Shown piece by piece: positions 25,028 through 34,537 of a DNA stretch of 63,043 nt. Position 1 is the first letter of the stretch. Every line of letters starts with the position of its first letter. The position numbers and the translations under genes are program-made. The stretch spans positions 1 to 63,043 of the forward strand of contig JAGAMG010000020.1 in the NCBI GenBank assembly GCA_017624835.1. Reading direction: 5' to 3'. The notes under the pieces are model-generated. The model saw only the letters and a list, made by a program, of their open reading frames with translations. It did no database searches and was not told the origin of the DNA. Source of the stretch: Lachnospiraceae bacterium. GTDB lineage: Bacteria > Bacillota > Clostridia > Lachnospirales > Lachnospiraceae.

Positions 25028-26889
25028 TTCACTTCACTCTTATAAATCATTATTGTTCTCGGTGGAATCATAGGAATCAATTTGCCATCCTCCGGCTCTC
25101 CCAATTCCTCTTCTACAATCTTTTCCTCCACCGTCTCCGTACTACATATCAACTGCCATTCTAATCCTTTCGGCAAATTGGGCAGAGCAAGCCTGTGATG
25201 CTCCCAATGCATATTCATTGCCACATAAAAGAAATCATCCTCTGTTCGGTCTGCATCCAACGCATATTTCCCACAATACATCATACCAATATGTCGAACA
25301 TGACCTTCCATTCTGGGACGCCAAGCATTTTCTCCATGATAGGATAAATCCGGATAGCCACAGGAGGCATAATCCATAATCCGAAATTCCGAAGCAGGAT
25401 GTAAAATAGAATGTTTCTTACGCAAAGCCACCAGTGCTTTCCAAAACTCAAAGATTTCCTTATTTTTCTCCATATCACGCCAATCCAACCAAGTAATTTT
25501 GTTATCCTGGCAATAGGGATTATTATTTCCCTGCTGAGAATTTCCAAATTCATCCCCCATAAAAATCAAAGGGGTTGATTGACTAAGCATCAACATACAT
25601 ATGGCATTTTTTAACTGACGAATACGCAGAGCTGCAATCTTTTTCTTGCGGGTATTTCCTTCTTCCCCACAATTCCAACTGCAATTATAATCGTTGCCGT
25701 CCCGTCCTTCTTCTCCATTTTCCTCATTATGCTTGTAATCGTAGGAAACCATATCCCTCAAGGTCATTCCGTAATAATTGGACATATAATGAATCCTGCC
25801 ACATTTCTCAGGAATGTGGCGCATCTGATACATTACACCGCCCAACATATCACTGTCACCTTTTAAAAATTTACGCATAGTATAAAGATAATCATCCTGA
25901 TATTCTGCTAAATTACAATATTGAGGCATCTCATTTCGTTCATAAATCTCATCCGTATTAAACTGATAATACCAGATTTTACTGTCACAAAGCATACCAT
26001 CCTGTAAAATCAAATCCATGGGAATCCGTTCTCCCATCAGATGAAAACCATCCACATGATATTCCAATACCCAAAACCGCAAAATTTCCGGGATTTCTGC
26101 CAATGTCATATCCTTAGGAAAATAAAACTGCATGATGACTTCCATTCCATTTTTATGGAAATCCTTTACCATCTGTTTAAACTCTTTTTGCGGGTCTTCT
26201 CCAAAAGCATAGCCTGCCTTGGGTGTATAATAAAACCCTCTTTTGTAGCCCCAATAATTTAGCTTTTTCTCTTCCCCATCCATACCGGATATGCCAACCA
26301 ACTTCCTATGTTCCTTTTGCAATTCCCTTTTACCCGGAATTTCCAAAAATTCATATGCCGGCTGTAATTCAACAGTAGTAATCCCTATTTCCTTTAAATA
26401 CGAAATTTTCTCCGTAAGTCCCAAAAAGGTTCCTTTATGGGTAACATTTGACGTAGGATGCTTGGTAAAGCCTCTCACATGCATACAATAAGCAATACAA
26501 TCTTTATAAGGGATTTTAGGATTTTCATCCCCCTCCCAATCAAAATCATAGGTCACAAAGGATGCCTTTAAATCCGTTTCCTTACGTTCCTTTCCATAGC
26601 TCATTGCGGAAACAAAAGCTTTGGCATAGGGGTCTGCAACAGGCTCCTCATCCTCATAAAAAAGATAGGAAACCTCCTCAGGCTTTATCCCGGTAACATA
26701 TTTAAAATATATCTTTCCTTTTTTATCCTCTTTAGTAAACGGAATTTTCTTCATTTTCTTTCCGGTCTTTTTATCATACAAAATAATACCACATTTTTCC
26801 TTTGCTGATACAAAAGCAAATCGAATCCCGTCTTCTTCTAAATGTGCTCCAAGTGGGTATGGTTTCACACGCATTCTATTTTCCGTCAT
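25024..26889 (-). CDS. GH13 isoamylase/GlgX-like protein lacking catalytic residues
   Basis: 621 aa. Overall layout of a glycogen-debranching enzyme: N-terminal CBM48-like domain (YPLGAHLEEDGIRFAFVSAK), barrel start ISYLKEIGITTVELQP, and the isoamylase markers NCSWNCGEEG, STPLIFMGDEFGNSQQGNNN and YCQDNKITWLDW. The catalytic positions are changed. The usual DGFRFD nucleophile motif reads DGFHLMGE (about 280), and the usual AHDG reads SNYYG (about 368). No acid/base Glu motif is evident between them. It probably cannot cleave glycosidic bonds and may bind or regulate glycogen. Ends overlapping DUF5662 by 4 bp. Confidence 0.85.
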   Translation of the reverse strand: MTENRMRVKPYPLGAHLEEDGIRFAFVSAKEKCGIILYDKKTGKKMKKIPFTKEDKKGKIYFKYVTGIKPEEVSYLFYEDEEPVADPYAKAFVSAMSYGKERKETDLKASFVTYDFDWEGDENPKIPYKDCIAYCMHVRGFTKHPTSNVTHKGTFLGLTEKISYLKEIGITTVELQPAYEFLEIPGKRELQKEHRKLVGISGMDGEEKKLNYWGYKRGFYYTPKAGYAFGEDPQKEFKQMVKDFHKNGMEVIMQFYFPKDMTLAEIPEILRFWVLEYHVDGFHLMGERIPMDLILQDGMLCDSKIWYYQFNTDEIYERNEMPQYCNLAEYQDDYLYTMRKFLKGDSDMLGGVMYQMRHIPEKCGRIHYMSNYYGMTLRDMVSYDYKHNEENGEEGRDGNDYNCSWNCGEEGNTRKKKIAALRIRQLKNAICMLMLSQSTPLIFMGDEFGNSQQGNNNPYCQDNKITWLDWRDMEKNKEIFEFWKALVALRKKHSILHPASEFRIMDYASCGYPDLSYHGENAWRPRMEGHVRHIGMMYCGKYALDADRTEDDFFYVAMNMHWEHHRLALPNLPKGLEWQLICSTETVEEKIVEEELGEPEDGKLIPMIPPRTIMIYKSEVK

Positions 26890-26973
26890 AATTATCCTCT
26901 CTTCCCAACCGGCTTGAAAAGTTCAGCCCGCACCAAATGTGGGGCAAACTATTACAAAATATATTATAATGTA

Positions 26974-27002
26974 TTGCAAGAAAAATCACAAGAAGTTATA
27001 AT
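26974..27002 (+). promoter_or_regulatory. Strong promoter of the DUF1292 gene
   Basis: TTGCAA (26974-26979), 17-bp spacer, consensus TATAAT (26997-27002). The start codon lies 43 bp downstream behind GAGGAGG. Confidence 0.75.
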
Positions 27003-27045
27003 AGGTTTGGAGTTAATCCCAAACCACAGAAATGAGGAGGTTCCC

Positions 27046-27363
27046 ATGGCAAAAAACAAAAATTACGAAGACGAAGAAATGACTGTTGAATTAGAACTTG
27101 AAGACGGCACATTAGTGAATTGTGCCATCATTACTATTTTGGAAGTGGAAGGACAGGATTACATCGTACTTCTTCCTTTGGATGAGGACGGAGAAAACGA
27201 AGATGGCGAAGTATGGTTTTACCGCTACAGTGAAAATCCCGATGACCCTAATGAGGAACCTGAATTGGGCTTCATTGAGGATGACGAGGAATATGAAAAG
27301 GTTGCAGATGCTTTTGACGAATATTTGGACAACTGCGAATTTGATGAAATTGTAGAGGAATAA
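27046..27363 (+). CDS. DUF1292 acidic protein
   Basis: 105 aa with over 40 acidic residues. The DUF1292 pattern is clear: [44 protein letters not shown] and a C-terminal [19 protein letters not shown]. Role unknown; the family is widespread in Firmicutes. I start at the ATG at 27046 because GAGGAGG lies six bases upstream and a consensus promoter is at 26974. A longer frame upstream has no support. The last 139 bp overlap the 3' end of the helicase gene on the other strand, and its terminator sits inside that gene. Confidence 0.9.
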   Translation: MAKNKNYEDEEMTVELELEDGTLVNCAIITILEVEGQDYIVLLPLDEDGENEDGEVWFYRYSENPDDPNEEPELGFIEDDEEYEKVADAFDEYLDNCEFDEIVEE

Positions 27364-29267
27364 TCCTTAAGCAATGGATTTAAGAATCGACTTGGCTGCC
27401 TGGGGCTCTCTTTCGTACCGGTAAGGTACAATAGCTCCAGGCTCTTTTTTGCTCTTGTCATAGCCACATAAAAAATACGTCGCTCCTCTTCTACAGATTC
27501 CTTATCCAACATACTTCCATGGGGATAAATTCTTTCATTACAATCAGGGATAATTACCCTGTCAAATTCCAATCCCTTGGAAGCATGTACCGTCATAAGC
27601 TGAATGAATGTTTTTCCTTTTACTTTACCGTTCGTATTTTCCATACTTCCGGCATATTGTTTCTGCGCCTTTATCCATTCTTTCAAGCTTCCGTATTGTT
27701 TTGCATCCTCCTTCAGAAAAGCTAATATTTCCTGATATTCCTCCCATTTTTCACAATTCATTTTCTTACATTTTTCTTCCAGATATCCCTCATACCCTAT
27801 TATTTTACAGATATACTGCACCGCCAGATAGGGGCACACTGTTTTTAAGTAGTTTATCTGCTTTTCCAATAATTCAAATGCTCTTTTAGCTTTCAACTCA
27901 TAGGAAGCTGCTTTTTCAACAGATATTTCATCATAATATGCCCTTATAGAGCTTAAGCTAACCTGCCCTGACGGATTCCACAATGCTTCTCGGCTAAGAT
28001 TCCTCTGGGGCTTATTTAATATCTGAACAAAATATTCCCCCTTTTCTTCCCCTACAGCAATCCTTATATATGCCATAATATCCTTTGCTATAAAATGCTC
28101 ATAGATATTACCACCTTTTTCTTTCATTTCATAAGAAATTCCCCGTTGATTTAATATGGCTGCAAGCGCCTGCATCTGCACATTCGTCCGAAAAAGAATG
28201 GCACAGCTTTCCTCCCCAGCAATATGTAACAGACTGCTTATTATATCTTCCTGTTCCTCCTTTTTCTCTACAAAAGTCTTAACACACACGGACTCGACAG
28301 TTTCTTCGCTTACATCCTTTAATTTAGATGTTCCTGCTCCTTCTTCTACAGACCTTAATTCCTTAAGAAACCGTTCTTTATTTTCCCTGATTACCTTTAA
28401 AGAGGCTTTTACAATTGGCGGACGACTTCTATAATTAATATCTAACAATATCCTTTCCGCACAAAACTCTTTTTCAAATGCCTTCATACAGGCAGGTCTG
28501 GAGCCTCGAAAACCATAAATGGACTGGTCATCGTCCCCCACTGCAAAAAGATTATGGGGACTACCGGACAATAGCTTTATCACTTGATACTGCATGGGGT
28601 TAATATCCTGAAATTCATCCATTAAAATATGAGAAAAACGCCTCCTCCATTCCGCTCTTGCAGAAACATTCTTCTGAAGCAGTTCTCGGCACTCATATAC
28701 CATATCATCAAAATCAATACCACCTGCTTTTTTTCTCTGATTTTCATATTCTTGAAAAATCTGCGAAAAAACATCCCGATAGTCTTCATTTATTTTATTT
28801 AAGGCAGCTTCCATACTACCAATATTTTTATAAAAGCTGATAGCATTCAAAAAAGACAGACAGTTCTCCTTTGCCTGTTCCTTCTCCATATACTTTTTCA
28901 TAATGGGTAAAAGTAGATTTTTCTTCTGGCTCTCTCCTAATATCTGCCTGATATGGGAGGGATTGCTTTTTCTTAGAATTTGATAGAACACTGAATGAAA
29001 GGTTCCGAAATTGACGGGTAAGCTCCGGTCTGACAGTTCCTGAAAGCGACGCTGCATGGACAAAGCAGCTTCCTTGGTAAAGGTAATTACTAAAATTTCC
29101 TCCGGCGGTACCTTCAACACTTCAATAAGATATAAAATCCGCTGGGTTATAGTGAAGGTTTTGCCGGAGCCGGGGCCTGCCAATACAAGCAATGGCCCCT
29201 CTCCATGCATCACAGCCTGTCGCTGTGGCTCATTTAAAGCCTCTAAATCCAAGGACTTATTATGCAT
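27225..29267 (-). CDS. UvrD/PcrA-type superfamily 1 DNA helicase
   Basis: 680 aa. An ATP-driven 3'-5' helicase for repair or replication restart. Motifs in order: Q-motif LNEPQRQAV, Walker [12 protein letters not shown] (about 31-41), motif Ia VITFTKEAA, Walker [16 protein letters not shown], motif [16 protein letters not shown], motif [11 protein letters not shown], motif [16 protein letters not shown] and motif [16 protein letters not shown]. Somewhat shorter than classical PcrA, a variant often called UvrD/REP helicase. The last 45 or so residues (Ser-rich, [20 protein letters not shown]) are antisense to the DUF1292 gene and look like a read-on tail rather than a domain. Starts 8 bp inside gltX. 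Confidence 0.92.
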   Translation of the reverse strand: MHNKSLDLEALNEPQRQAVMHGEGPLLVLAGPGSGKTFTITQRILYLIEVLKVPPEEILVITFTKEAALSMQRRFQELSDRSLPVNFGTFHSVFYQILRKSNPSHIRQILGESQKKNLLLPIMKKYMEKEQAKENCLSFLNAISFYKNIGSMEAALNKINEDYRDVFSQIFQEYENQRKKAGGIDFDDMVYECRELLQKNVSARAEWRRRFSHILMDEFQDINPMQYQVIKLLSGSPHNLFAVGDDDQSIYGFRGSRPACMKAFEKEFCAERILLDINYRSRPPIVKASLKVIRENKERFLKELRSVEEGAGTSKLKDVSEETVESVCVKTFVEKKEEQEDIISSLLHIAGEESCAILFRTNVQMQALAAILNQRGISYEMKEKGGNIYEHFIAKDIMAYIRIAVGEEKGEYFVQILNKPQRNLSREALWNPSGQVSLSSIRAYYDEISVEKAASYELKAKRAFELLEKQINYLKTVCPYLAVQYICKIIGYEGYLEEKCKKMNCEKWEEYQEILAFLKEDAKQYGSLKEWIKAQKQYAGSMENTNGKVKGKTFIQLMTVHASKGLEFDRVIIPDCNERIYPHGSMLDKESVEEERRIFYVAMTRAKKSLELLYLTGTKESPRQPSRFLNPLLKDYSSTISSNSQLSKYSSKASATFSYSSSSSMKPNSGSSLGSSGFSL
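27398..27450 (+). terminator. DUF1292 terminator inside the helicase gene
   Basis: Plus-strand stem GCCTGGGGCT (27398-27407) / AGCTCCAGGC (27433-27442), inner hairpin GTACC/GGTAC (27415-27429), then TCTTTTTT. It begins 35 bp after the DUF1292 stop and is at the same time coding on the minus strand for the helicase C-terminus. Confidence 0.8.
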
Positions 29268-30717
29268 TCTGTAAAAGTTCGATTCCTTTACGAATTCTCT
29301 TTAAGGATTCCTCTTTACCAAGTACCTCCATAATTTCAGTGGCACCGGCAGGTGTCATTTGCTTACCGGATACTGCTGTACGAATTGGCCACATTACATA
29401 ACCATTCTTGCAGCCTTTCTCCTCCACATATTTTACAAGAGACTGATACAGCCCGTCATTACTGTAATCCTCCTGTGCCTCTAAAATAGGCAGAACCTCC
29501 GTAAGAACCTCAAGCGAAGTCTCTGTGTTGGTCTTCATTTTCTTATGAGTGTACATTGCCACATCATATTCAGGAAGCTCCTCAAAGAAATCAACATGCT
29601 CTGCAATATCAGGAAATACCTCAATACGGGTCTTTACCATTGCAGCAATCTTCTTCAAATCATAGGGCTTGGTAATGGCAGACTTTAAATACTCCTCTGC
29701 CATCTCATAGAAGGTATCAAAATCCATCGCCTTCAGATACTCGCCGTTCATCCAACGCAGCTTTACAATATCAAATACTGCGGGAGATTTGCTGATTCTG
29801 GTATAATCAAAGTTCTGAATCAGCTGCTCCAGACTAAATATCTCCTGATTATCCTCAGGACTCCATCCTAAAAGTGCCACATAATTTACAATAGCTTCTG
29901 TAATAAAGCCCTGCTCAATTAAATCCTCAAAGGAAGCATGTCCGCTTCTCTTAGAAAGCTTCTTGTGATTCTCATCGGTAATCAGAGGCAAATGAATATA
30001 CACAGGAACCTCCCAACCAAATGCCTCATACAATCTTACATACTTAGGGGATGAGGACAAATACTCGTTACCACGTACCACATGAGTAATATTCATGGTA
30101 TGGTCATCCACTACATTTGCAAAGTTGTAGGTGGGATATCCGTCTGATTTAATCAAAATCATATCGTCCAACTCGGAATTGTTTACCGTAATATCTCCAT
30201 ACAACTCATCATGGAAGGTGGTTGTCCCCTCATTGGGAATATTCTGACGTACAACAAAAGGCTTTCCGGCAACTAAATTTGCCTCAATTTCCTCTTTTGA
30301 CAGGGACAGACAATGCTTATCATAAATCATAATGTCCTTGCCGTCCACTACCTCAGTTTTCAAAGTCGCCAATCTTTCCTTGTCACAGAAGCAGTAATAT
30401 GCTTCCCCCTTCTCAATCAGCTCCTTTGCATATTTCATGTAAATGCCGGTTTTCATACGCTCACTTTGCACGTAAGGACCAAAACCACCATCCTTATCAG
30501 GACCCTCGTCATGCACCAGACCGGTTTTCTCCAGAGTGCGATAAATAATCTCAGTGGCTCCCTCTACAAATCTTTCCTGGTCAGTATCCTCGATACGAAG
30601 CATGAAATCGCCGCCATCATGCTTTGCGATCAAAAACTCATATAATGCGGAACGCAGATTGCCCACATGCATCTTACCTGTAGGGCTGGGTGCGTATCTT
30701 GTTCTAATCTTTGTCAT
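29260..30717 (-). CDS. gltX: Glutamyl-tRNA synthetase
   Basis: 485 aa. Charges tRNA-Glu. Class I signatures are present: [20 protein letters not shown] (HIGH motif as HVGN, about 15) and KKLSKRSG (KMSKS motif, about 245). The catalytic core has [11 protein letters not shown] and the anticodon-binding domain fills the C-terminal third. I start at the ATG at 30717, where GGAGG lies eight bases upstream, and not at the start ten codons further up. Overlaps the helicase start by 8 bp. Confidence 0.96.
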   Translation of the reverse strand: MTKIRTRYAPSPTGKMHVGNLRSALYEFLIAKHDGGDFMLRIEDTDQERFVEGATEIIYRTLEKTGLVHDEGPDKDGGFGPYVQSERMKTGIYMKYAKELIEKGEAYYCFCDKERLATLKTEVVDGKDIMIYDKHCLSLSKEEIEANLVAGKPFVVRQNIPNEGTTTFHDELYGDITVNNSELDDMILIKSDGYPTYNFANVVDDHTMNITHVVRGNEYLSSSPKYVRLYEAFGWEVPVYIHLPLITDENHKKLSKRSGHASFEDLIEQGFITEAIVNYVALLGWSPEDNQEIFSLEQLIQNFDYTRISKSPAVFDIVKLRWMNGEYLKAMDFDTFYEMAEEYLKSAITKPYDLKKIAAMVKTRIEVFPDIAEHVDFFEELPEYDVAMYTHKKMKTNTETSLEVLTEVLPILEAQEDYSNDGLYQSLVKYVEEKGCKNGYVMWPIRTAVSGKQMTPAGATEIMEVLGKEESLKRIRKGIELLQNA

Positions 30718-30765
30718 TGTTTCCTCCGTTCTTGCAGTACTATGCAATCTTTTTCACGTCTTTCC

Positions 30766-30794
30766 ATTTTATCCCCTTTTGCCAAAAACTGCAA
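30766..30794 (-). promoter_or_regulatory. Promoter of gltX
   Basis: TTGCAG (plus 30789-30794), 17-bp spacer, TAAAAT (30766-30771) on the minus strand, 48 bp before the gltX start. It also fixes the start codon choice. Confidence 0.65.
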
Positions 30795-30829
30795 TCTATT
30801 TGTAGTATAATTCGAAAAATATTTCTTTC

Positions 30830-33052
30830 TTACTTACACCTACTCCTATGTGGTTTCTCTCCTGTCTTAACATAATAAGCTACACATTCTCCTGCAATCT
30901 CGCCACACTCATTATAGCCTTGTTGGTAATAATGAAATTCATCCTTCATTAATCCCCTTTTCAGCATATCCACAAAGGCATCCGCAACTATGACTACATC
31001 CTCGTTTCCTTCTGCAAATTCCATTTGCCATTCTCGCATATCGTCATATCTGTCGTAGCTGCCTTCTATATTACAACATCCAATGCATACCAAAAATAAT
31101 TTTTCAATTCCCTGCTCTTTCATGCCAAGCCACATACTATTTAATCTTGAAAGATAGGTCTCCTTATCGGTCTGTATATCTCCATCCGACTCTCCCTGGC
31201 ACCAAAGCATATATTGATGCCTGATAGAAAAATTATTCTGCTCCAAATAAGTAATCCCTGCCCTAAGCCTTTTTACAGTATCCGTAAAATAATTGCTTCC
31301 GGGAATCCACTGTTCTATAACACTGCCGCCCTTGGAAGCAGAAATACCGACTATGGGAATATTTCCGTTATTTTTGTAATATTCATTGGCAAAGGAAGTT
31401 ACCATGGAACCTGTTTTCATATCACCATCATCAATTCCCTCTGCATTATTTTCCCATCGTCCAAAGGGTTCTGCAATCTCATACAGCTTTGTAGGATCCG
31501 ATATCGCCCGAAACTCATATCCCGCACCGGGAATGACGGTAGGCACAGTTTCCTTCCAATCCTTACTTGTAATGCCTCTTCCTGCCATATTGGATTGTCC
31601 CATAAATAGAAATAAATCAATTATTTTCTTACTCAATTCTGCCGAAGCAGAGCCCTGAAAATGTTTTTTCAAGCCGGGACTGTTAATAAATGGATCATTG
31701 GTACTGACAACGCGCATTCCAAGGCGATTGTCCTTCCATGCAAAATCCATTCTCACATGTCCCTGCTCTTCTCCAATCATATATGCTTCCAGAAAGAAAT
31801 GTCCCTGTTTCCAATAGCCCCTGCATTCACATTGGAAACCGGTATTCAAAAACAACTGCTTTTTCCATGTATCCAGCTCAAAGCTAAGGCAAAATTCTCC
31901 TTCCGGAATTTCAAAATGCATTTCTCCTTTTCCCCAATCAAAGGTAACACTTCTCCAGTCTAATTTGTTGGGTGCAAACTGATAGGTACCTGACGTAGGA
32001 AGCTGGGTACCATCAGACTGCTCCATACATTTTGTTCCTTTCGCTGCTTCTTCCGCCTGTACAAACGCCAAAGGATTCTCTTCCCTACGCTCCTGTAAAT
32101 AAGGATATACAGTCTGATAAAAACAATCATAAATAAGCTGCAAACCTGCCGGGCTTCCTATGGTATCTGCCATAGTCATATAGATAAAATCCAGCTTCGG
32201 GAAGCACACTGCAAGCTGTCCGCCCATTCCATAAAATACAAAGCCTTCCTCTCTGGGCATCCAGATAAAGTATCCATAACCGGCTCTTTCATCCAGACTT
32301 GGCTGTAAATCCGTGGGCACCTGATTGGAAGTTGCCCTTCTCACATAATCCGGAGAAAGCAACTCCTTTCCATCCACCACACCATAGTGATTGCACAAAT
32401 ACGCCACACATGCCACATCCCGCAGGGTACTCATCATACCGCTTCCCCCCTGGGAAACTCCCACCGGGTCAGGAATCACATATGCCTCCTTGGAAAATCC
32501 AAGTTCATCCAAGATTTCCTTCCGCATAAAATCAAGCATTTTCATACCTGTCAGTTTTTCCACCAATGCCGCAAGCACATGGGATGAAGAAGTATCATAA
32601 TGAAAAACCGTTCCCGGCACATGGGTGGGCTTTACATGAAAAAAGGATTCCGTCCAATCATCACTGTCATAGGCTTTATAGGTAGTACTTGCATGACAGG
32701 TGCGCATGGTCAGCATATCCTCTATGGTCATTTCCTGACACCATGGATGAACACCCTCTTTTGGAAGCTTTTCCGGAAAATAATCACAAATTTTGTCAGA
32801 AAGCTTTATCATACCCTTTTGCACCAATAGTCCCACTGCCACCGCCACAAAGCTTTTGGTCACAGAATACATTCTATGGTTTTCCTGTTTCCCGTAGGGC
32901 TCATAGTAACGTTCTGCCAGTATTTTATCGCCACCTATGAGCATATAGCCATGCATGCGGACACCTAATTTTTCATACAATTCTTCCATTTTTGCCACCG
33001 CCGATAAAGGAATACCATAATCTTCCGGCTGGGCTTTTTTTAATGTGAACAT
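30830..33052 (-). CDS. Beta-lactamase-fold serine hydrolase fused to SGNH carbohydrate esterase
   Basis: 740 aa, no signal peptide. Residues 1-330 are a class C beta-lactamase/esterase fold with the SxxK motif in YSVTKSFVAVAVG (about 65) and a Tyr region GYGYFIWM. Residues about 340-460 form a linking domain. From about 480 it is a sialate-O-acetylesterase-like (SASA/CE6) SGNH domain: DLFLFMGQSNMAGRG (Ser, about 488), WCQGESDG and the catalytic Asp-His in KDEFHYYQQGY (about 704). Both catalytic sets look intact. Likely removes acetyl or other ester groups from plant sugars. GGAGG precedes the ATG. The fusion of two esterase types is unusual. Confidence 0.88.
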   Translation of the reverse strand: MFTLKKAQPEDYGIPLSAVAKMEELYEKLGVRMHGYMLIGGDKILAERYYEPYGKQENHRMYSVTKSFVAVAVGLLVQKGMIKLSDKICDYFPEKLPKEGVHPWCQEMTIEDMLTMRTCHASTTYKAYDSDDWTESFFHVKPTHVPGTVFHYDTSSSHVLAALVEKLTGMKMLDFMRKEILDELGFSKEAYVIPDPVGVSQGGSGMMSTLRDVACVAYLCNHYGVVDGKELLSPDYVRRATSNQVPTDLQPSLDERAGYGYFIWMPREEGFVFYGMGGQLAVCFPKLDFIYMTMADTIGSPAGLQLIYDCFYQTVYPYLQERREENPLAFVQAEEAAKGTKCMEQSDGTQLPTSGTYQFAPNKLDWRSVTFDWGKGEMHFEIPEGEFCLSFELDTWKKQLFLNTGFQCECRGYWKQGHFFLEAYMIGEEQGHVRMDFAWKDNRLGMRVVSTNDPFINSPGLKKHFQGSASAELSKKIIDLFLFMGQSNMAGRGITSKDWKETVPTVIPGAGYEFRAISDPTKLYEIAEPFGRWENNAEGIDDGDMKTGSMVTSFANEYYKNNGNIPIVGISASKGGSVIEQWIPGSNYFTDTVKRLRAGITYLEQNNFSIRHQYMLWCQGESDGDIQTDKETYLSRLNSMWLGMKEQGIEKLFLVCIGCCNIEGSYDRYDDMREWQMEFAEGNEDVVIVADAFVDMLKRGLMKDEFHYYQQGYNECGEIAGECVAYYVKTGEKPHRSRCK

Positions 33053-33146
33053 ATTTTCCTCCGATGTAATATTATTATTTCTCCGGCACTCGAAGTATTT
33101 TAAGTACCCTAAAATTATATCATAGCTGAATATAAAAAAGTAGAGC

Positions 33147-34370
33147 TTATATTATCCAAATAGGCACAATATAATTATCCCTGTCAATTGCACTTAACCC
33201 GGGTTTCATACAAATAACAGCTCCTTTAGAACGAGGAGTAGATGATTTATCCAATAGACCAAATACCTTTATCAATTCCGTTCCCGGATTAGCGGTCTTT
33301 TTTATCTCAATGGGATTTAGAACGCCATCATGCTCCAACACAATGTCTATCTCCTTTGCATCCTTGTCCCGATAATAATACATATAAGGCTCCCTTCCGC
33401 TATTCAGATAAGTCTTCCTAATTTCAGCTACAACATAATTCTCTAAAATTGCCCCATTCATAGCACCACTTTCCAAGGTTTCTGCACTACTCCACTTGGT
33501 CAGATAACAAACAAGACCTGTATCATAAAAATATAGCTTCGGGGTTTTCACAAGGCGTTTTAGCAAATTGTTGGAATAAGGATGAAGATAAAAAATAATT
33601 CCCAACGTTTCCAGTATTCCTAACCAATCCTTTGCCTGCTTCTGATTGATATCAGCATCTTGGGCAATTTCTGCCACATTCAGCATCTGACCGCACCTGG
33701 CTGCTACTGCTGTTATAAAACGCAGAAATTTTAAAGAATCGATTGCATCTGATAATTCCCTTACATCTCTTTCAATATATGTGCTCAAGTAACTGCTATA
33801 AAAAATTTGAGCATTACTGTTTGTACCATTCACAATGGCGGGCATGGAACCTCTGTAAATTCGTTCAAAAATATTTCGGCTATCTGCTTGTGTTCTATTT
33901 TTCTCCCTATCAGCTAAGGCTTCCAAATCAATCGTGAACGGCGTCATTGTTCTCCCACTTATTTCTGCCTGAGATAATGAAGTCAATGAAAGTACTGCTA
34001 CTCTTCCGGCAAGTGATTCCTGTACTCCACGCATTAATTTAAACACCTGCGAACCGGTCAGCCAAAATGCACCCGGTTCATGATTTTTATCTACATGCAT
34101 TTTGATATAGGTAAATAGTTCCGGAGCATACTGAACCTCATCAATTAATATGGGCGGCTTATGCAACTGCAAAAATAATTCCGGGTCTGTTTTTGCAATA
34201 CTTCTTTCATTCAAATCATCCAAAGACACATAGTTTCTCTGAGTTCCTTCCATTAGCTTCTGCAGCATGGTAGTCTTTCCCACCTGTCTCGGTCCTGTAA
34301 CCAAAACAACCGGATATTCCTTTGTCGCCTGATTAACTACCACTTCCAGATTTCTTGATATATAATCCAT
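33147..34370 (-). CDS. AAA ATPase with DUF4143 domain
   Basis: 407 aa. Walker A VTGPRQVGKTTMLQ (about 22-35) and Walker B PPILIDEVQYAPE, then sensor region GAFWLTGSQVFKLM. The C-terminal half is DUF4143, which often carries a nuclease-like fold (MNGAILENYVVAEIRKTY, YYYRDKDAKEIDIVLEHDG, NPIEIKK). Role unknown; such ATPases are numerous and mobile in gut bacteria. The start at 34370 is chosen because AGAGGTG lies just upstream and because a promoter at 34408-34436 excludes the longer reading. Four operator-like boxes surround that promoter. Confidence 0.88.
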   Translation of the reverse strand: MDYISRNLEVVVNQATKEYPVVLVTGPRQVGKTTMLQKLMEGTQRNYVSLDDLNERSIAKTDPELFLQLHKPPILIDEVQYAPELFTYIKMHVDKNHEPGAFWLTGSQVFKLMRGVQESLAGRVAVLSLTSLSQAEISGRTMTPFTIDLEALADREKNRTQADSRNIFERIYRGSMPAIVNGTNSNAQIFYSSYLSTYIERDVRELSDAIDSLKFLRFITAVAARCGQMLNVAEIAQDADINQKQAKDWLGILETLGIIFYLHPYSNNLLKRLVKTPKLYFYDTGLVCYLTKWSSAETLESGAMNGAILENYVVAEIRKTYLNSGREPYMYYYRDKDAKEIDIVLEHDGVLNPIEIKKTANPGTELIKVFGLLDKSSTPRSKGAVICMKPGLSAIDRDNYIVPIWII

Positions 34371-34382
34371 AAAAGCACCTCT

Positions 34383-34479
34383 TTCGGCTATTTTGTAATC
34401 CAATTCCATTTTAGCCGAATTCATATAAAAAAGCAAGAACACTTCGGCTGATTTTTATTATAATTCCAAATCAGCCGAA
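34383..34479 (-). promoter_or_regulatory. Four alternating TTCGGCT operator boxes
   Basis: TTCGGCTATTTT (34383-34394), its inverted form ATTTTAGCCGAA (34408-34419), TTCGGCTGATTT (34443-34454) and inverted AAATCAGCCGAA (34468-34479). Box starts (TTCGGCT core) are 29, 31 and 29 bp apart, about three helical turns, in alternating orientation. The outer pair is a perfect 12-bp inverted repeat. Box 2 covers the -10 element of the ATPase promoter. This is the layout of a repressor binding site. Confidence 0.7.
34408..34436 (-). promoter_or_regulatory. Promoter of the DUF4143 ATPase gene
   Basis: TTGCTT (plus 34431-34436), 17-bp spacer, TAAAAT (34408-34413) on the minus strand. The start codon at 34370 lies 38 bp downstream. 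The -10 overlaps operator box 2. Confidence 0.65.
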
Positions 34480-34537
34480 ATATTCTCCTCCATAAAACTT
34501 TATGCAAAACAATAGCTATCTTTACCCCAAATAAAAT

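Noticed and set aside
27225-27360. Ser-rich C-terminal domain of the helicase
   Set aside because: The stretch is antisense to the acidic codons of the DUF1292 gene and is better explained as a read-on tail than as a domain.
34371-34442. Longer DUF4143 protein starting at 34442
   Set aside because: That start lies upstream of the predicted transcription start and across the operator boxes, and it has no ribosome site; 34370 does.
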